Assembly (NCBI GenBank): GCA_030141605.1
Contig: JAQGDQ010000597.1
Coordinates: 1 to 64,000 of the forward strand
Direction of reading: 5' to 3'
Length of the DNA stretch: 64,000 nt
DNA from: Tubiluchus corallicola
Taxonomy: Eukaryota > Priapulida > Priapulimorpha > Priapulimorphida > Tubiluchidae
The notes under the pieces are model-generated. The model was given only the letters and a program-made list of their open reading frames with translations. It was not told the origin of the DNA and ran no database searches. A program made the translations under genes and the position numbers. Below, one piece after another: positions 1 through 10,698 of the stretch. The number at the start of each line of letters is the position of its first letter. The first letter of the stretch is position 1.

Positions 1-3
1 ATA

Positions 4-119
4 GAGTTAGTTAAACAAAGAGTAGACATGATGTTACGGGCTTTGTGTTATAAATGTGGACTAGGTAGGATGTTCGCGCATTATTGATTACACGTGTATT
101 TATACGCAAAATCTTTTGC
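4..119 (+). repeat. Direct repeat, copy 1
   Basis: About 115 bases here are closely repeated at 2001-2117. The shared core contains GATGTTACGGGCTTTGTG and GCAAAATCTTTTGC. The copy at 2001 continues into a segment (GGGGCCTTTGCTAGTA) that this copy lacks at its end. A similar segment, GTGGGGTTTGGCTAGTA, appears instead at about 1315-1332, beyond the G/T-rich satellite. I infer that the two copies belong to one dispersed or duplicated element, and that the first copy may have been split by satellite expansion. No coding content is visible. Confidence 0.7.
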
Positions 120-269
120 TATTTATTATATTATAGCACATAGTTTCAAATTTGTGAAAAATGTTTGGAATGGTTTTGTTGTAATGCTGTGCTATTGGTG
201 CTTGTGCTATATGTGTCGTCATCGTTGCCACCATCATCATCATCATCAACATCATGATCACCACGTGAG

Positions 270-1295
270 GTGGTGGATTTGATGCGGTGTGGTGGTGGTG
301 TGCTTTGTGTGTTGTGCTATGGATGGTGTGGTGGGGTGATAGGGTGTGTGGGGTGTGGTGTGGGTAGTGTGGTATGGAGTGGGTGGAGTGGTGTGTGGGT
401 GGGTGGGTGTTGTGGTGCGGTGTGGTGTTATGGTGTGGTGCAGTGCGGTGTGATGTGGTGGAGCATTATGGTGTGGGTGGTGTGGTGTGGTGTGTGGGTG
501 GTGCGGTGTGGTGTGGTGCAGTGGTATGGTGTGGTGCAGTGTGGTGTGATGTGGTGGAGTCGTATGGTGTGGTTGGTGTGGTGTGGTATGTGGGTCGTGC
601 GGTGTGCTGCAGTGGTATGTTGTGGTGCGGTGTGGTGTGATGTGGTGGAGTGGTATGGTGTGGGTGGTGTGGTGTGTAGTGGGTGGGTGGTGTGGTGCAG
701 TGTGGTGTTATGGTGTGGTGCTGTGCGGTGTGATGTGGTGGAGTATTATGGTGTGGGTGGTGTGGTGTGGTGTGGTGGGTGGTGTGGTGCAGTGGTATGG
801 TGTGGTGCAGTGTGGTGTGATGTGGTGGAGTCGTATGGTGTGGGTGGTGTGGTGTGGTGTGTGGGTGGTGCGGTGTGCTGCAGCGGTATGGTGTGGTGTG
901 TAGGTGGGTGGGTGTTGTGGTGCAGTGTGGTGTTATGGTGTGGTGTGGTGCAGTGTGGTGTGGTGTTATGGTGCTGTGCGGTGTGATGTGGTGGAGTATT
1001 ATGGTGTGGGTGGTGTGGTGTGGTGTGTGGGTGGTGCAGTGGTATGATGTGGTGCAGTGTGGTGTGATGTGATGTGGTGGAGTGGTATGGTGTGGGTGGT
1101 GTGGTGTGTAGGTGGTATGGTGTGGTGCAGTGTGGTGTGATGTGGTGGAGTGGTATGGTGTGGGTGGTGTGGTGTGTAGGTGGGTGGGTGGTGTGGTGCA
1201 GTGTGGTGCTGTGTGGTGTGATGTGGTGGAGTGGTATGGTGTGGTGCAGTGTGGTGTGATGAGGTGGAGTGGTGTGGTGTGGGTTTTGTGTTGAT
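270..1295. repeat. G/T-rich irregular minisatellite
   Basis: About 1 kb in which the plus strand is almost only G and T. It is built from GTGGTGTGGTG-like words. The anchor TGATGTGGTGGAG recurs near 451, 547, 638, 731, 818, 984, 1070, 1138 and 1219, which gives a loose repeat of about 70-96 bases. Long open frames on both strands (Gly/Val/Cys/Trp on plus; His/Thr/Pro on minus) are products of the low-complexity composition and not genes. The strand asymmetry could allow unusual structures in the G-rich strand, but that is inference. Confidence 0.9.
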
Positions 1296-1379
1296 TTGTG
1301 CACAAAATTCTTTTTGTGGGGTTTGGCTAGTATATAAATTAAGCCCATACCAAGAATATTAATATAAGAGATAAGATTC

Positions 1380-1860
1380 GAGGCTACAGCTTCGACGAGG
1401 GCACCATTTGCGGCGATCTATATATCAAACGAAAGGTCTCGATCTAGTGTCGTGCCATTGATGGTTTATTTTTCGAATGGGGCCCACCGGGAGGAACGGA
1501 GAGCAAAAAACCTCCAAAAATGGCCATTTTTCGGCCGTTTTTTGCAAAAGTTATACGGCTGAGATGTAGAGAACGGGAACGGGCCGAGGGTGGTACTGGG
1601 TATGGATAGATAGCCCGTTCAGCGGTGGGTGTAGTAGGCATATTTAGAATTCGCGAGAGGACCACGGCGCCCCGCAACGGGCGTTTTCCCGGACCCAACT
1701 CGCGATTTTTTCGAAATTTTGACCAAACAGCCTGCGGAAAAAACGTTCTAGCGGCGCCTGGTGAAACTCCCGGAAGGAGATATATAGCTCTTTACAAAGA
1801 GGAAGGACAGGGCTATACGATGATGTGGGTTATATTTTAGGACAGGTCCACCGAGAGGAG
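1380..1860. other. CpG-rich block, no recognised gene
   Basis: This stretch is clearly richer in G, C and CpG than its surroundings (for example CGGCGCCTGG, GGCCGTTTTTTG, AACTCGCGATTTTTTCG). Short open frames exist on both strands (84 codons on minus near 1444-1698; 71 codons on plus near 1625-1840), but none resembles a known family. It lies between the two copies of the direct repeat (4-119 and 2001-2142). It could be part of a repeat element, a promoter-type CpG island, or DNA of foreign origin. I cannot choose between these. Confidence 0.5.
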
Positions 1861-2000
1861 TATCAACGAGTTAATTGGGTGTTCTATTTTCGACAATTTT
1901 CGCTTAGAAAACTGCTGACGCAAAGCCATTGTTCTGACGTCATCCATTGTACTCTGCCTATAATCTTATAACTTTAATTCTGTAAAAGCTGCTTTGCGTT

Positions 2001-2142
2001 AGATAAACAGACAAACAGTAGGCAGGATGTTACGGGCTTTGTGTTATAAATGAGGACTAGGTATAATGTTCGCGTGTTATTGCTTATACGTGGTTTTTTA
2101 CGCAAAATCTTTTGCGGGGCCTTTGCTAGTAACAATATTAAA
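2001..2142 (+). repeat. Direct repeat, copy 2
   Basis: The second, uninterrupted copy of the sequence at 4-119. It runs on through TTGCGGGGCCTTTGCTAGTA, the part that appears in diverged form beyond the satellite of copy 1. No open reading frame or known family is recognised. Confidence 0.7.
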
Positions 2143-2687
2143 CTTTCTGCAGTTTTAAATTAATGACCAAAAATTTCACGTTTCATCTCTTTGCACGTTT
2201 CCGTGAAGTTCAGTAACACGGTGAAAGAAACTTTAACTGATTCACAAAATTACTGGCAGCATCCTGCCTGAACACACCTTCTTTATAGTCTTCTTCCTGC
2301 AACTGAAATCTACACTTCCGTGCGTCAAGTCACTATTTGACGAGCTGATTTTGGCTTTTCATACGGCAGTGTTAAAATGAATCTCGACCTGGCTTCCGTT
2401 TCCGTTGAAATTAGCCGTTCATTCTTTCCTTGAGCGGTTATTTTTAAAATAAAATCTTTCACAAAGTTGTAACCGTCAGTTGCCACTCTAATTCTTTATT
2501 TTAGTTAAGCAAAGAGAGTATTTGTCTGAACATATTGTAACCCCCTAAACAAAGTCACTGAAGCTTTCGAAGGTAGGGGCTACCTGTTATAGACTTATTC
2601 AATTTCTTTAATTATCCCTCGCCTAGAACTTTGGGTCAACGTTTACAATTCTCCACACACAATAAATTTGTTCGTGAAGCGGATTTC

Positions 2688-2729
2688 GGTTAGGGTTAGG
2701 GCTGGTGTTAGGGTTAGGGTTATAGTTAG
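2688..2729 (+). repeat. Interstitial telomere-like TTAGGG repeats
   Basis: Several TTAGGG/GTTAGG units occur in a short imperfect array, interrupted by GCTGGTG and TATAG. TTAGGG is the common telomere repeat of many animals. A short degenerate internal array like this is usually a repair scar or remnant, not a chromosome end. A 121-codon minus-strand frame crosses it but shows no family resemblance. Confidence 0.75.
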
Positions 2730-4557
2730 GTTATTTAAATTGTGTGGGGAATGGTAAACTGCTTCCGAACTTTGTCTCAAATGGGTGACTTGTCCTCTTT
2801 GTGGATTGTTGTTGCAAACTGGATGTTGACTCATTATAAGAAGTAGTCCTCCAACATGAGACATTGAATCAGGAGAGAGTTGTTGGTAAAAGGCAAAGAG
2901 AGGGGTTCCATGAACGAGATAATTCTCAAAGGCGTTTATCACATGAAACCGCCCAGAAAGTGTACCAAGTATTTGAGTCACCATCAATTCACTCACCAGG
3001 CTTAGCATTGGTTAACTACAGCAACTTTGCACTCATTTTTACCAAAGTCACTTTTCTTGTTTACCGTGCTACGTAACTATTCAGATTTTGATACTCAAAA
3101 CTCTAATAATTTTATTTTTAGGGTGATAACCATGTTGTCGGTTGGTGCTTCTCTTGTCTTCATTACCAGTTTTGTCATTTTGTGGGCGGGATTTCGAAAT
3201 GTCTCCTGCCAGCATACGTCGCCACCGGAATACTTGTAGCAACAGAATACCACCGGTGCCAGCAAGTCAGTGGCTCCATCTTTGAATTGTTTAGGTTAAG
3301 CTGGATTAGTTTGACGCTGAAATGTGCACTTTCCAAGACGCGAAGGGCAGAAACATAAATTTAATTATTATTTGGCGCTCTATGTGGCCAAATAAGGATC
3401 AATAACTGAAAAAAACAATTGAAGCTTTCGTCATATTGCTGTGAATTCATCTAGAAAAGGCTGCACCTAATTAATAAAACTGACAAAAGCAAGATTCCGC
3501 ATTTTCTCGCGAATGAGTGTTAACGGTGTTTAAACACGTTGGTGTTTTCATTGCAAATGGCACTATCTTTAGCAATATTATTTGAATTTCTAGAATGGAT
3601 TGAATTTTATGATTCTAAATTAAATTCGCGCTTGATGCAGATAAGTTATTTGATAAGAACATTTACTGTTTTTATGTATCTTGTTTAAATTACTTCACAT
3701 CGTTGTTGAAATTTTTAAGATATGCGTTTGAGAATCAATAAGTTGACACAAGTGATTTGTAAGAAAGTCAAAGACATTGGAATGTAAGGTAAATTATTTA
3801 AGGCGTCGTTTTGTCTTTGCGTTAATAGCAGTTTTATTCAGATGTTTTGTGCGATGTAATCGGCCTAAGGTTTCTTTGTACATAACTGAAGTTTTTGTTG
3901 TGCAAACATTTTGTAAACTGCAGTGTACATAAACCTAACGTTATAACGTTAAGAAGGAATTCATATTATTATGTCAAATAAAATTTAACTATATTATTAT
4001 GTCAAATAAAATTTATCTATGTTACAGAGAACACTTTTATCTGTTTTGTAAGTTAATGAACAACTAATGCACTGTTCTATGTTAACCAGGTGCCAAGTGC
4101 AACTAAACAGGTCCCCCTGTTATCATTCACGATATCATTCGCATTAATCTGAATCAGTCTAGAACTTTGCGCTCAAAAGTCTGACTTCCACATTTGCAAG
4201 AAAACACCTCGGACACAACCCTCATCCCTTGTACCGGTGCCAAACGATGAACACGGCAACATTTTTCTCAAAATTAAACAATTCAAATTCATTGAGTGTT
4301 TTGTATTGTAAAATATAAATGTAGACGCAAAATACATTTTTATGGTGGCTTATGCTGAATAAAGAAAATCAAATAATCTCTTAATAATTAGCCTGATTAA
4401 ATGCAGCCAAAAACAGTGATCGATATAAGATACCAAAAACAGTAGAATTACTGTTGAAAACAAAAACTGAATTAAAAGAAGTTGTAACATTATATAACAT
4501 TAGGCTTTAAGCCTATATATTGGCCTACGCTGACGGCCTACAAGCCAATGTAATCAC
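2730..4557. other. Intergenic, no gene seen
   Basis: AT-rich sequence with no recognisable domain, exon chain or RNA gene. A short tandem duplication (ATATTATTATGTCAAATAAA, twice) lies near 3963-4012. Only short shadow frames are present. Confidence 0.5.
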
Positions 4558-4870
4558 CAGTGGCGTAGCTAACAGGGAAGCAAGAGGAGTCACGGCTCCC
4601 CCGGACACATTTTCAAAGAACTGGCGCCTTTTCAACCACTTTGTTCACCTTTGAGATAAAAAGTATTTTTTTTATTTTTCAATCTTAGAAGAATTTTCTG
4701 GAGCCATTGCTTTATTTATGCAGTTCCTTTAAAACTGTATCTTCTTCATGTTTCGATTTTAAACACAAAATTAAAAAGCATAATAAATTGATTAAAAATA
4801 GTTTGTTATGTGTCACGGCGCCTTTTTAAGTGCTTATTCCCCCTAACTTTAGAACCTGGCTACGCCCCTG
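4558..4870. mobile_element. hAT-like non-autonomous element (MITE)
   Basis: The left end reads CAGTGGCGTAGCTA. The right end reads TGGCTACGCCCCTG, whose reverse complement is CAGGGGCGTAGCCA, so the ends form a terminal inverted repeat of the kind typical of hAT elements. The 8 bases on either side (GTAATCAC and GTTACCAG) match at 5 of 8 positions, as expected for an old target duplication. It encodes no transposase. It sits 8 bases from the stop codon of the lectin gene, so on the minus strand the lectin 3' UTR would run straight into this element. Confidence 0.75.
4711..4716 (-). terminator. Candidate poly(A) signal of the lectin gene
   Basis: TTTATT on plus is AATAAA on minus, about 165 bases after the lectin stop codon. 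It lies inside the hAT-like element at 4558-4870, so the transposon may supply the 3' end of the transcript. This is the inferred site only; other AATAAA-like words are nearby (about 4665). Confidence 0.4.
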
Positions 4871-4878
4871 GTTACCAG

Positions 4879-5123
4879 TTAGTTGTGTATGATCTTTGAC
4901 TCGCATATAAATGGTTGAGATGTGTTGCAAGGCACATCATTCCATTCGCTGTCGTAGTATACTTGAAGCTCTGCGCAGTGTTCACCGCCTTCCCCATCTT
5001 CGTAGTTGTTGGGTTCACCAAAAGCCCAATCCTCAAAGACCAGAGACTCACCATTGGCTATCCATCTCCAGTCTCCTTCGACATGTTGGTCTGTGGCACC
5101 GATCCAGTAGTAGTAGAGATCTT
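4879..5123 (-). CDS. C-type lectin exon 3 (last)
   Basis: The exon follows acceptor TTTTCGTAG and encodes 80 residues plus TAA. It starts in phase 1: the G from exon 2 plus AA makes Glu. It holds WIGATD, the EPN sugar-binding triplet, EHCAEL, WND and FICES, that is, the C-terminal half of the CTLD with its calcium site. A competing acceptor (TTTGTAG) 21 bases upstream is in the same frame and would add seven residues. Confidence 0.9.
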
Positions 5124-7643
5124 CTACGAAAAGACACAGAAAAACTACAAATAAGGAAAAACAGTAAGCTCCAATCTCTTTTTCATGTGACCTTCGTACA
5201 AAGAGCCTTTGGAGTTCCTCTAGAGCAACAGCAACAACAATAGCTACAGCAATGGCATCGTTGGTCAATCTTGCTGACGACAAAAAGCAGATATATTGCA
5301 AGAGAACAAGGTCTACAACGGCGGTAAAGCAACGATAAGATCATTATCGTCAGTACAACTAAGTCACAAAAATGTCGCTCAAGGTCAAAAAAGAACAAAC
5401 AACGAGAAAACAAAATTTGTCTCTGAATTTGCACTTATTTCCCCCCGTATGGCCACATGTGCACTTATTGTCCCAAGTGTCTGCATGTGCGCTTATTGGA
5501 CCTACGTGGTCTGGTCACATGTGCACATAGAATAAATAAATTTGATTAATTACGCTGTTGTTCCTGTTGAATCCATCACGTTGCTGACTATGTCTATTTC
5601 TATATTTCTATAGTTCCGGTTACTTCATACAGATACCATCACATCTTTCTCTTTCTTTCTATTCTCTATTAACTTTTCTTTTCCACCCCTTTACTGTTCT
5701 TTTCTACTTCACTCAATCCACATTCATTTAGGATGCTCTCAACAAGTAATTACTTTTTGAGTATCTCACGGGTCATTTGCAGTTTGGCATCGTTTGTACA
5801 TAATAATAAATATGTCATAAAATTCTTTTAGGTGCTATGCTGTAATGATCGTTGTGGATATATTTAATAAATAATAAGAAAAATAATAGTAATAATAATA
5901 ATTATACAGCCAACATTTCTAAAAATTTGCGTGCTCACTCATGAAATTGGCCTGTGGCCCACATGCAGGTAAATCCGGTCCTGGATATAACTAATCTAAA
6001 AACAACCAAAACTTTAAATTTCGTTTTGATATATCTCCGAAGGTTAATTTTTTGTATAATAGACACTCTACAAGCTGGAATCCAGCGTTTAATAACAGAG
6101 GCTACTCAGCATACTCAATTGTGATTGTGACAAGACCGGAGATTGACTCATTACAAAGACTGACCCTGATGAGCCACTGAACCGACGGAAGAGGCTTATA
6201 CCATGTTCGGACATACATCTGCTCTAAACGAGATAAACAGACAACATCAGTATGCGGAATGAAACCACCCAGGGCGAGTTTTGAACCCAGACGGTCATGA
6301 ACTGCTGCTGATACTCAATTCGTCTCGAAATACAACATCATTAATGCAAGGCGCACATATGTGCATAAACAGCAAAATTCTGGCTATTTTTCCTCTTCTC
6401 AAAAGGATATCACAATATTAGATTTAATCTTTTACCTGTAGATTAGGTAAAAGAAATGGAAAATTTGAAAATGGGATAGAAAATTGAGACATTTTCTAGA
6501 CACACTGCTTTGAGACTGCTGTAGCAGTTGGCCTTCGTTTTAGAAATACCTGTATCATCATTGATAATTACCAACATTTACTGTGACGTGTTCAACTAAG
6601 AACTGATTTTCCGCAGCCGTTTCTATGGAAACTAGCTCCGCCCCTATGATCTTGCAAGCCATCACTGCTTGAATCCAAGACATTGGTATTTCGTAGAATC
6701 GGTAACAATGTCCACTGAAGTACACGTCACCATTATCACATTGTGCTAAGCCTCTTTCGTCAGGTACCTGAAAATGTCAATATTAAAGAAAACATGCAAA
6801 TTTTCATTATCTATGTTTGTCGATCGCAATTAGCGATGATGTCACTATTGGGTACAATTTTCCAATGATTGTTTCCCGTGCGTTGTACACATGTTTTCTG
6901 ATAAGAAGCGAGTAACAACACATTCCATTCCGACTTCATATGAGTCCTCCACAAGTCCGTGATGAAATAACGTAACATATTTTCGATTATTTGTCGTTTT
7001 AAATACTAAGTGAATGCTATGGCCATCTAGCGGTAATATTTTCCAATTTTCTGTTGTTATTATTACACATGAAAACTTATTGTTAAATGAATCAGCTGTC
7101 AGCATATTTCAATGACCTGCTGGACGACAATAACCTTTTCACAGTTTCGTTGTGCACACGCGCAGTTGCTGTAGATCAAAGGTCAAGTGTACTACAGCAA
7201 CGCGTCTTAATTACAACGTCACGTGACACGTGGGTAAAGCAATCCCGTCTGCCGCATCACTTCAACAACTTCATTTGTTTTACGTGGACTGTTAATTATG
7301 CATTTTCTGTGCGTAGATTGATTCACTAGCAGGATCTTGCTTGGGAACAAAAAAGAATGTAAAAGACAAGATTCTAGTTAGCTGTTGAAACTGTTACTAT
7401 TACAATAGCTCGGGCTGTGAGGCGTTGTCAAGTGTACACAAATCCGTTGTCAGGTACAACGGCCGGTTATACCAGACTTTTAAAATGGTACATTCTGTTA
7501 CCCTGTCTGGCGGGTGATTACCCTGGTATTTAGGGTAAAAGTGCGGTAATAAGAGTCTCTGTAGTGTGTTATTCACAGCCGGCGATAAAAGCTCTTTGAG
7601 CTAATATTAGTTGTTCATCCAATGCCGACTTTAAATAAAGACG

Positions 7644-7694
<51 letters not shown>

Positions 7695-7903
7695 ACGACG
7701 ACGACTACTACTACTACTACTACTACTACTATTATTGTTAAAAATGTTGTAAAAACACTATTTCTTAGATAGCCTAGCCAAAAGCTTACCTGACAGTTGT
7801 TATGACACTCGCAAACTGGGTTTGTTATTGGAGCAGGATCATAATGACCTTCCAACGCTTGAACTACCATCAACAGAATCACCAAACGACTAAAAGCAAT
7901 CAT
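4879..7903 (-). CDS. Secreted C-type lectin (single CTLD), 3 exons
   Basis: Join of 7790-7903, 6572-6767 and 4879-5123, complement: 555 nt, 184 residues plus TAA. All introns are GT-AG with consistent phases (0, then 1). Residues 1-19 (MIAFSRLVILLMVVQALEG) form a signal peptide. A short Cys-rich linker (CECHNNC) follows, then one long-form C-type lectin domain. The domain has CDNG and HCYRF, the W..A...C helix motif, WIGATD, EGDWRW, EPN, WND and FICES. The EPN triplet plus WND is the calcium/sugar site that in this family usually binds mannose-, GlcNAc- or fucose-type sugars. Six CTLD cysteines are present. The protein is probably extracellular, in recognition or innate immunity, but the ligand is not shown. 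Neighbours are the IGFBP-domain gene upstream and a hAT-like element directly at the stop codon. Confidence 0.92.
6572..6767 (-). CDS. C-type lectin exon 2
   Basis: 65 residues plus one base, between acceptor ATTTTCAG and donor GTAATT. It encodes the N-terminal half of the CTLD: the CDNG...HCYRF cysteine pair, W..A...C, and the ELVSIET/ENQFL helix. A possible earlier donor (GTAAAT) fails to keep the frame into exon 3, so the later one was chosen. Confidence 0.88.
6900..7460 (+). repeat. Dispersed repeat, copy 1 (truncated MITE plus 5' extension)
   Basis: Shares long near-identical stretches with 40279-40876, for example CTATGGCCATCTAGCG and TTATTACACATGAAAACTTA. From about 7130 it also matches the shorter copies at 43589-43986 (+) and 61230-61606 (inverted). 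It lies in intron 1 of the lectin gene. The right terminal repeat seen in the other copies is missing, so this copy is truncated. Confidence 0.8.
7644..7735. repeat. Compound triplet microsatellite (GCC)n(GAC)n(TAC)n
   Basis: Three adjoining pure triplet runs: GCC repeats, then GAC repeats, then TAC/TAT repeats. It lies in intron 1 of the lectin gene, about 55 bases downstream of the exon 1 donor. Read through on minus, it would add polyglycine after polyvaline runs. There is no reason to think it is coding. Confidence 0.95.
7790..7903 (-). CDS. C-type lectin exon 1 (signal peptide)
   Basis: 38 codons from ATG at 7903 to CAG before donor GTAAGC, ending in phase 0. It encodes a hydrophobic signal peptide ending near ALEG, then a short segment with four cysteines' worth of spacing in VCECHNNCQ (three Cys). 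This ATG is the first in a frame that begins with a signal sequence and splices cleanly to exon 2. Confidence 0.88.
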
Positions 7904-7990
7904 TTCAGAAGGGAAAATTCACAAATTCAACAGTTAGAATACCCGGATGTCTCTGAAATAAAAGTGGGCTTACATTTACATACAACTAAA

Positions 7991-7997
7991 TTTTATA
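7991..7997 (-). promoter_or_regulatory. Candidate TATA box of the lectin gene
   Basis: TATAAAA on the minus strand, about 90 bases upstream of the lectin start codon. The position suits a transcription start about 60 bases before the ATG. In AT-rich DNA such a match can arise by chance. Confidence 0.35.
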
Positions 7998-7999
7998 AA

Positions 8000-10545
8000 T
8001 AACTAACAAATGCTGAAGTATCTTTAGCCTTAGCCACCATAACAGGTTTATAAGATTTCTTAACTACTGCGACGATCACTTTACAGCTTCAAAAGAATGA
8101 TTCTGCCTAGTGTTTTAATATTAACCTTTTCGTACCAACTACAAAAAGTTATTGTAGACCTAACATTATAAGCCTAAATTTAAAATACTCACCAGAACTC
8201 AACCGTTTTCCTCTACATTTACGAAATTCACTTGTAAAGTGAAATGTACGACTGACTACCTTGCCAACTTTCGCAAAGTTGTTCACCAATTTTCAACACA
8301 TTTCGAATGATTCGACCAAAGAAGCCAAAAACTACAGGCACAAAAATGAATGAAGTAGTCAAAACGGGTACATTCATACATACAGGTGCTTCAGTGCCCA
8401 GGGTAAAATCTGTACAGCATTGATACTTTTGCAATATTCGCTTAACAGCAACCTATTTTTATACAATTTTGCACTCTGCAAAATGGTATCCATGCAATTA
8501 CTGTTCTATATAGATTGTAATGGAGCAAACCAGCAATTAATCGAATTTTGATAACAAACTGAAATACGGGAAATGTGAAAAGTTTGAATACAACCTGGAT
8601 TTGAATTAGGAATCTTTTACTTACAAGACAGGCGCCTAGAGACTTCAGCCACTCCAATATAATGTAATCATTGATAATAAGCCTGACGTTAAGATATAAT
8701 AATTAATTAAGTACCTACAAAGGTTTCAGGCTCAAATTAATCAAAATATGATTGATTAATTAATTAGTTAGAATCACTCTAGTGTGAGCGATGTGAAGGA
8801 TCTAACACTGGAAATGCTGAATTGGGTGAGTCAGGGATAAATTTTGGACTGCCTTTGTGTGTGGTGTTGTGGTGTGTGTAGTGTTGATGTCATCTGAGTT
8901 TAATTGACTAATGAGTGATACAGTGGCCGAGCAGTCCGAGACGTCTGCCTTGTAAGTAGAAGGTTGCCGGTTCAAATCCAGCCTGCACAACTTTTTATAT
9001 TTCACCTCCTTGAAATTTTATACTAGATTTATAATGCTTATGCTGCATCATTAGTAATAATCTTGACATTAGGAATATATTAATTAATTATGTAAATGAT
9101 TTGTGATGATTAGAAACAGAAATCTTCAAACGTGAAACACTGAACTGATAGGCGTGCCTTGGATATATTTGGAAGGCAGATAAAACCGCCCAGAGCTGTT
9201 TCTTTGTGTCACCCATTTATTTACAGGTCGAGCTTAGTATTGCTTCATTTTGGTTCCAAAACATACACTCTGTGATCATTCAGCTATTCTCATCGCTAAC
9301 ATTTATCTAACATTACCCAAATCAAATGCAAGTGTTATGATATTATCATAATATTACTAGTAATTATTATAGTAATTATTACTTTAGATCTCTACAACTT
9401 CAGAAAAGTGAAAAACATTTGCCGCATATTCTTTGAAATAAAAAAGCACGACTCAAAGCATACGGATTGTCTCACATAAATTATGTGACCGTAAATATAT
9501 TATAGAAACGCAACTGCTCTATATAGAACTTGTGCCACTTAAATTCTTTGTTCACTTCAAAATGAAGTTATAATTCGATTAACTTATTTGACTGAAAAAT
9601 GCAGCCTGTATAGAGCAAACAGTAATTATGCGTTCACGTTATGTTATTAACAATATTCATTAATTTTCATGATTTTTACCATACTTATTTCATGATTCTT
9701 AATAGGTTTTTGCAAGGTTTTCTCTGTAGATTTCTAGAAAGCAAAGTTCTTTATAATATTGAGCTGAGTAGGTGAAAGTGCATTGTACAGTTCTATTCAT
9801 AGGCACCAGGCCAACCAACCTACAGGTAATGTTATGACCTCCACTTTAAACTAGGAAGCCCATAACATTAACTGCGATTGGTTGAGCAGTGGTTTCCTGT
9901 AGAAAGAACGAACACGTGACATCGTCAGTTGTCTTCTGGTTGTCGTGGAATGCACTTCTCTTGTCTGCCTGCCGAGTGTCGTGGATTCCGTAAGGTTTGA
10001 AGCATTGTTATTGGGTTTTTTTCTATTGTGTTGTTCTTCTCAGCCGTCCCTTTTGAATTCTAAGTTTTGGTTTTGTTGTTTCTTTTTTTTAAAATTTCTG
10101 GAGTGTCCGTTATGCAGCGCTTACCCGCATCACCGATGGCGGACCGTAAGGCTATCTACCGGGTCGAACCCCGGAACAATATCCTCGAAAGACAGTCGTA
10201 ACACCCAGTCTCTGCATAGCCGTCTACCTCACATTTTCAACTGTGAAAGATTTTTGCGGTCATTAACATACTTTATTAAAATTTTATCTTATACTTTAAT
10301 AAGTTTTCAATTTATTTTTTGCCAGCTTGTTGACTTCTGAGCTTTGATGCCGTAAGCAGGTGTTTAGTCTGCTTATGTGTTATCCGGCCATGTTATCCTC
10401 TTTATTTTTGTTAAAACATGGAAATTAAACTTCTGTGCTTTCTGATGGGTGGAATGTCACTCTGGGAAAAGAATCTTCAACGAAATTTACATACTTATGT
10501 AATAATTAAAAAACGAACTCCCAATAAATTAACCTTAATGCCGAT
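8000..10545. other. Intergenic between lectin and IGFBP-domain genes
   Basis: AT-rich. It holds one tRNA-like sequence (8917-8989) and a second, weaker internal-promoter-like box (CCGGGTCGAACCCCGG near 10158) that could be a decayed tRNA-derived SINE. A 131-codon plus frame at 9945-10340 has no family resemblance. No further gene is seen. Confidence 0.45.
8917..8989 (+). tRNA. tRNA-Thr(UGU)-like sequence, probably SINE or pseudogene
   Basis: 73 bases with recognisable tRNA parts. There is an A-box-like TGGCCGAGCAG, an anticodon arm TCTGC-CTTGTAA-GTAGA (5 pairs with one G-T; anticodon TGT), and a T arm GCCGG-TTCAAAT-CCAGC (one mismatch). A T run follows at 8992. The acceptor stem is poor: only about 4 of 7 pairs form between GATACAG and CTGCACA. 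The D arm is also irregular. It is therefore more likely a tRNA-derived SINE head or pseudogene than a working gene. Confidence 0.45.
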
Positions 10546-10551
10546 TTTATT
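10546..10551 (-). terminator. Candidate poly(A) signal of the IGFBP-domain gene
   Basis: AATAAA on minus, about 150 bases after the TGA stop of the IGFBP-domain gene. Spacing is typical for a short 3' UTR. Confidence 0.45.
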
Positions 10552-10698
10552 TACCACCAGTTAATATCATTTACCTGACAGTTTTCAAGTTCCCAAGTTT
10601 AATAATAAAAAATAAAAATTAGTTCATAATAAAGACAAAAATTAAATATTTATCAGTAATTCATTTTATATCCAGTCCACCATTTTATGCACATATTT

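Noticed and set aside
270-1348. Long open frames on both strands in the first 1.3 kb
   Set aside because: They come from G/T-only satellite sequence; the translations are low-complexity Val/Gly/Cys/Trp or His/Thr/Pro.
2643-3008. 121-codon minus frame next to the TTAGGG tract
   Set aside because: Its C-terminal part translates the telomere-like repeats; no domain is seen.
9945-10340. 131-codon plus frame
   Set aside because: A Phe/Leu/Cys-rich chance frame over possible SINE sequence, without domain or splice context.
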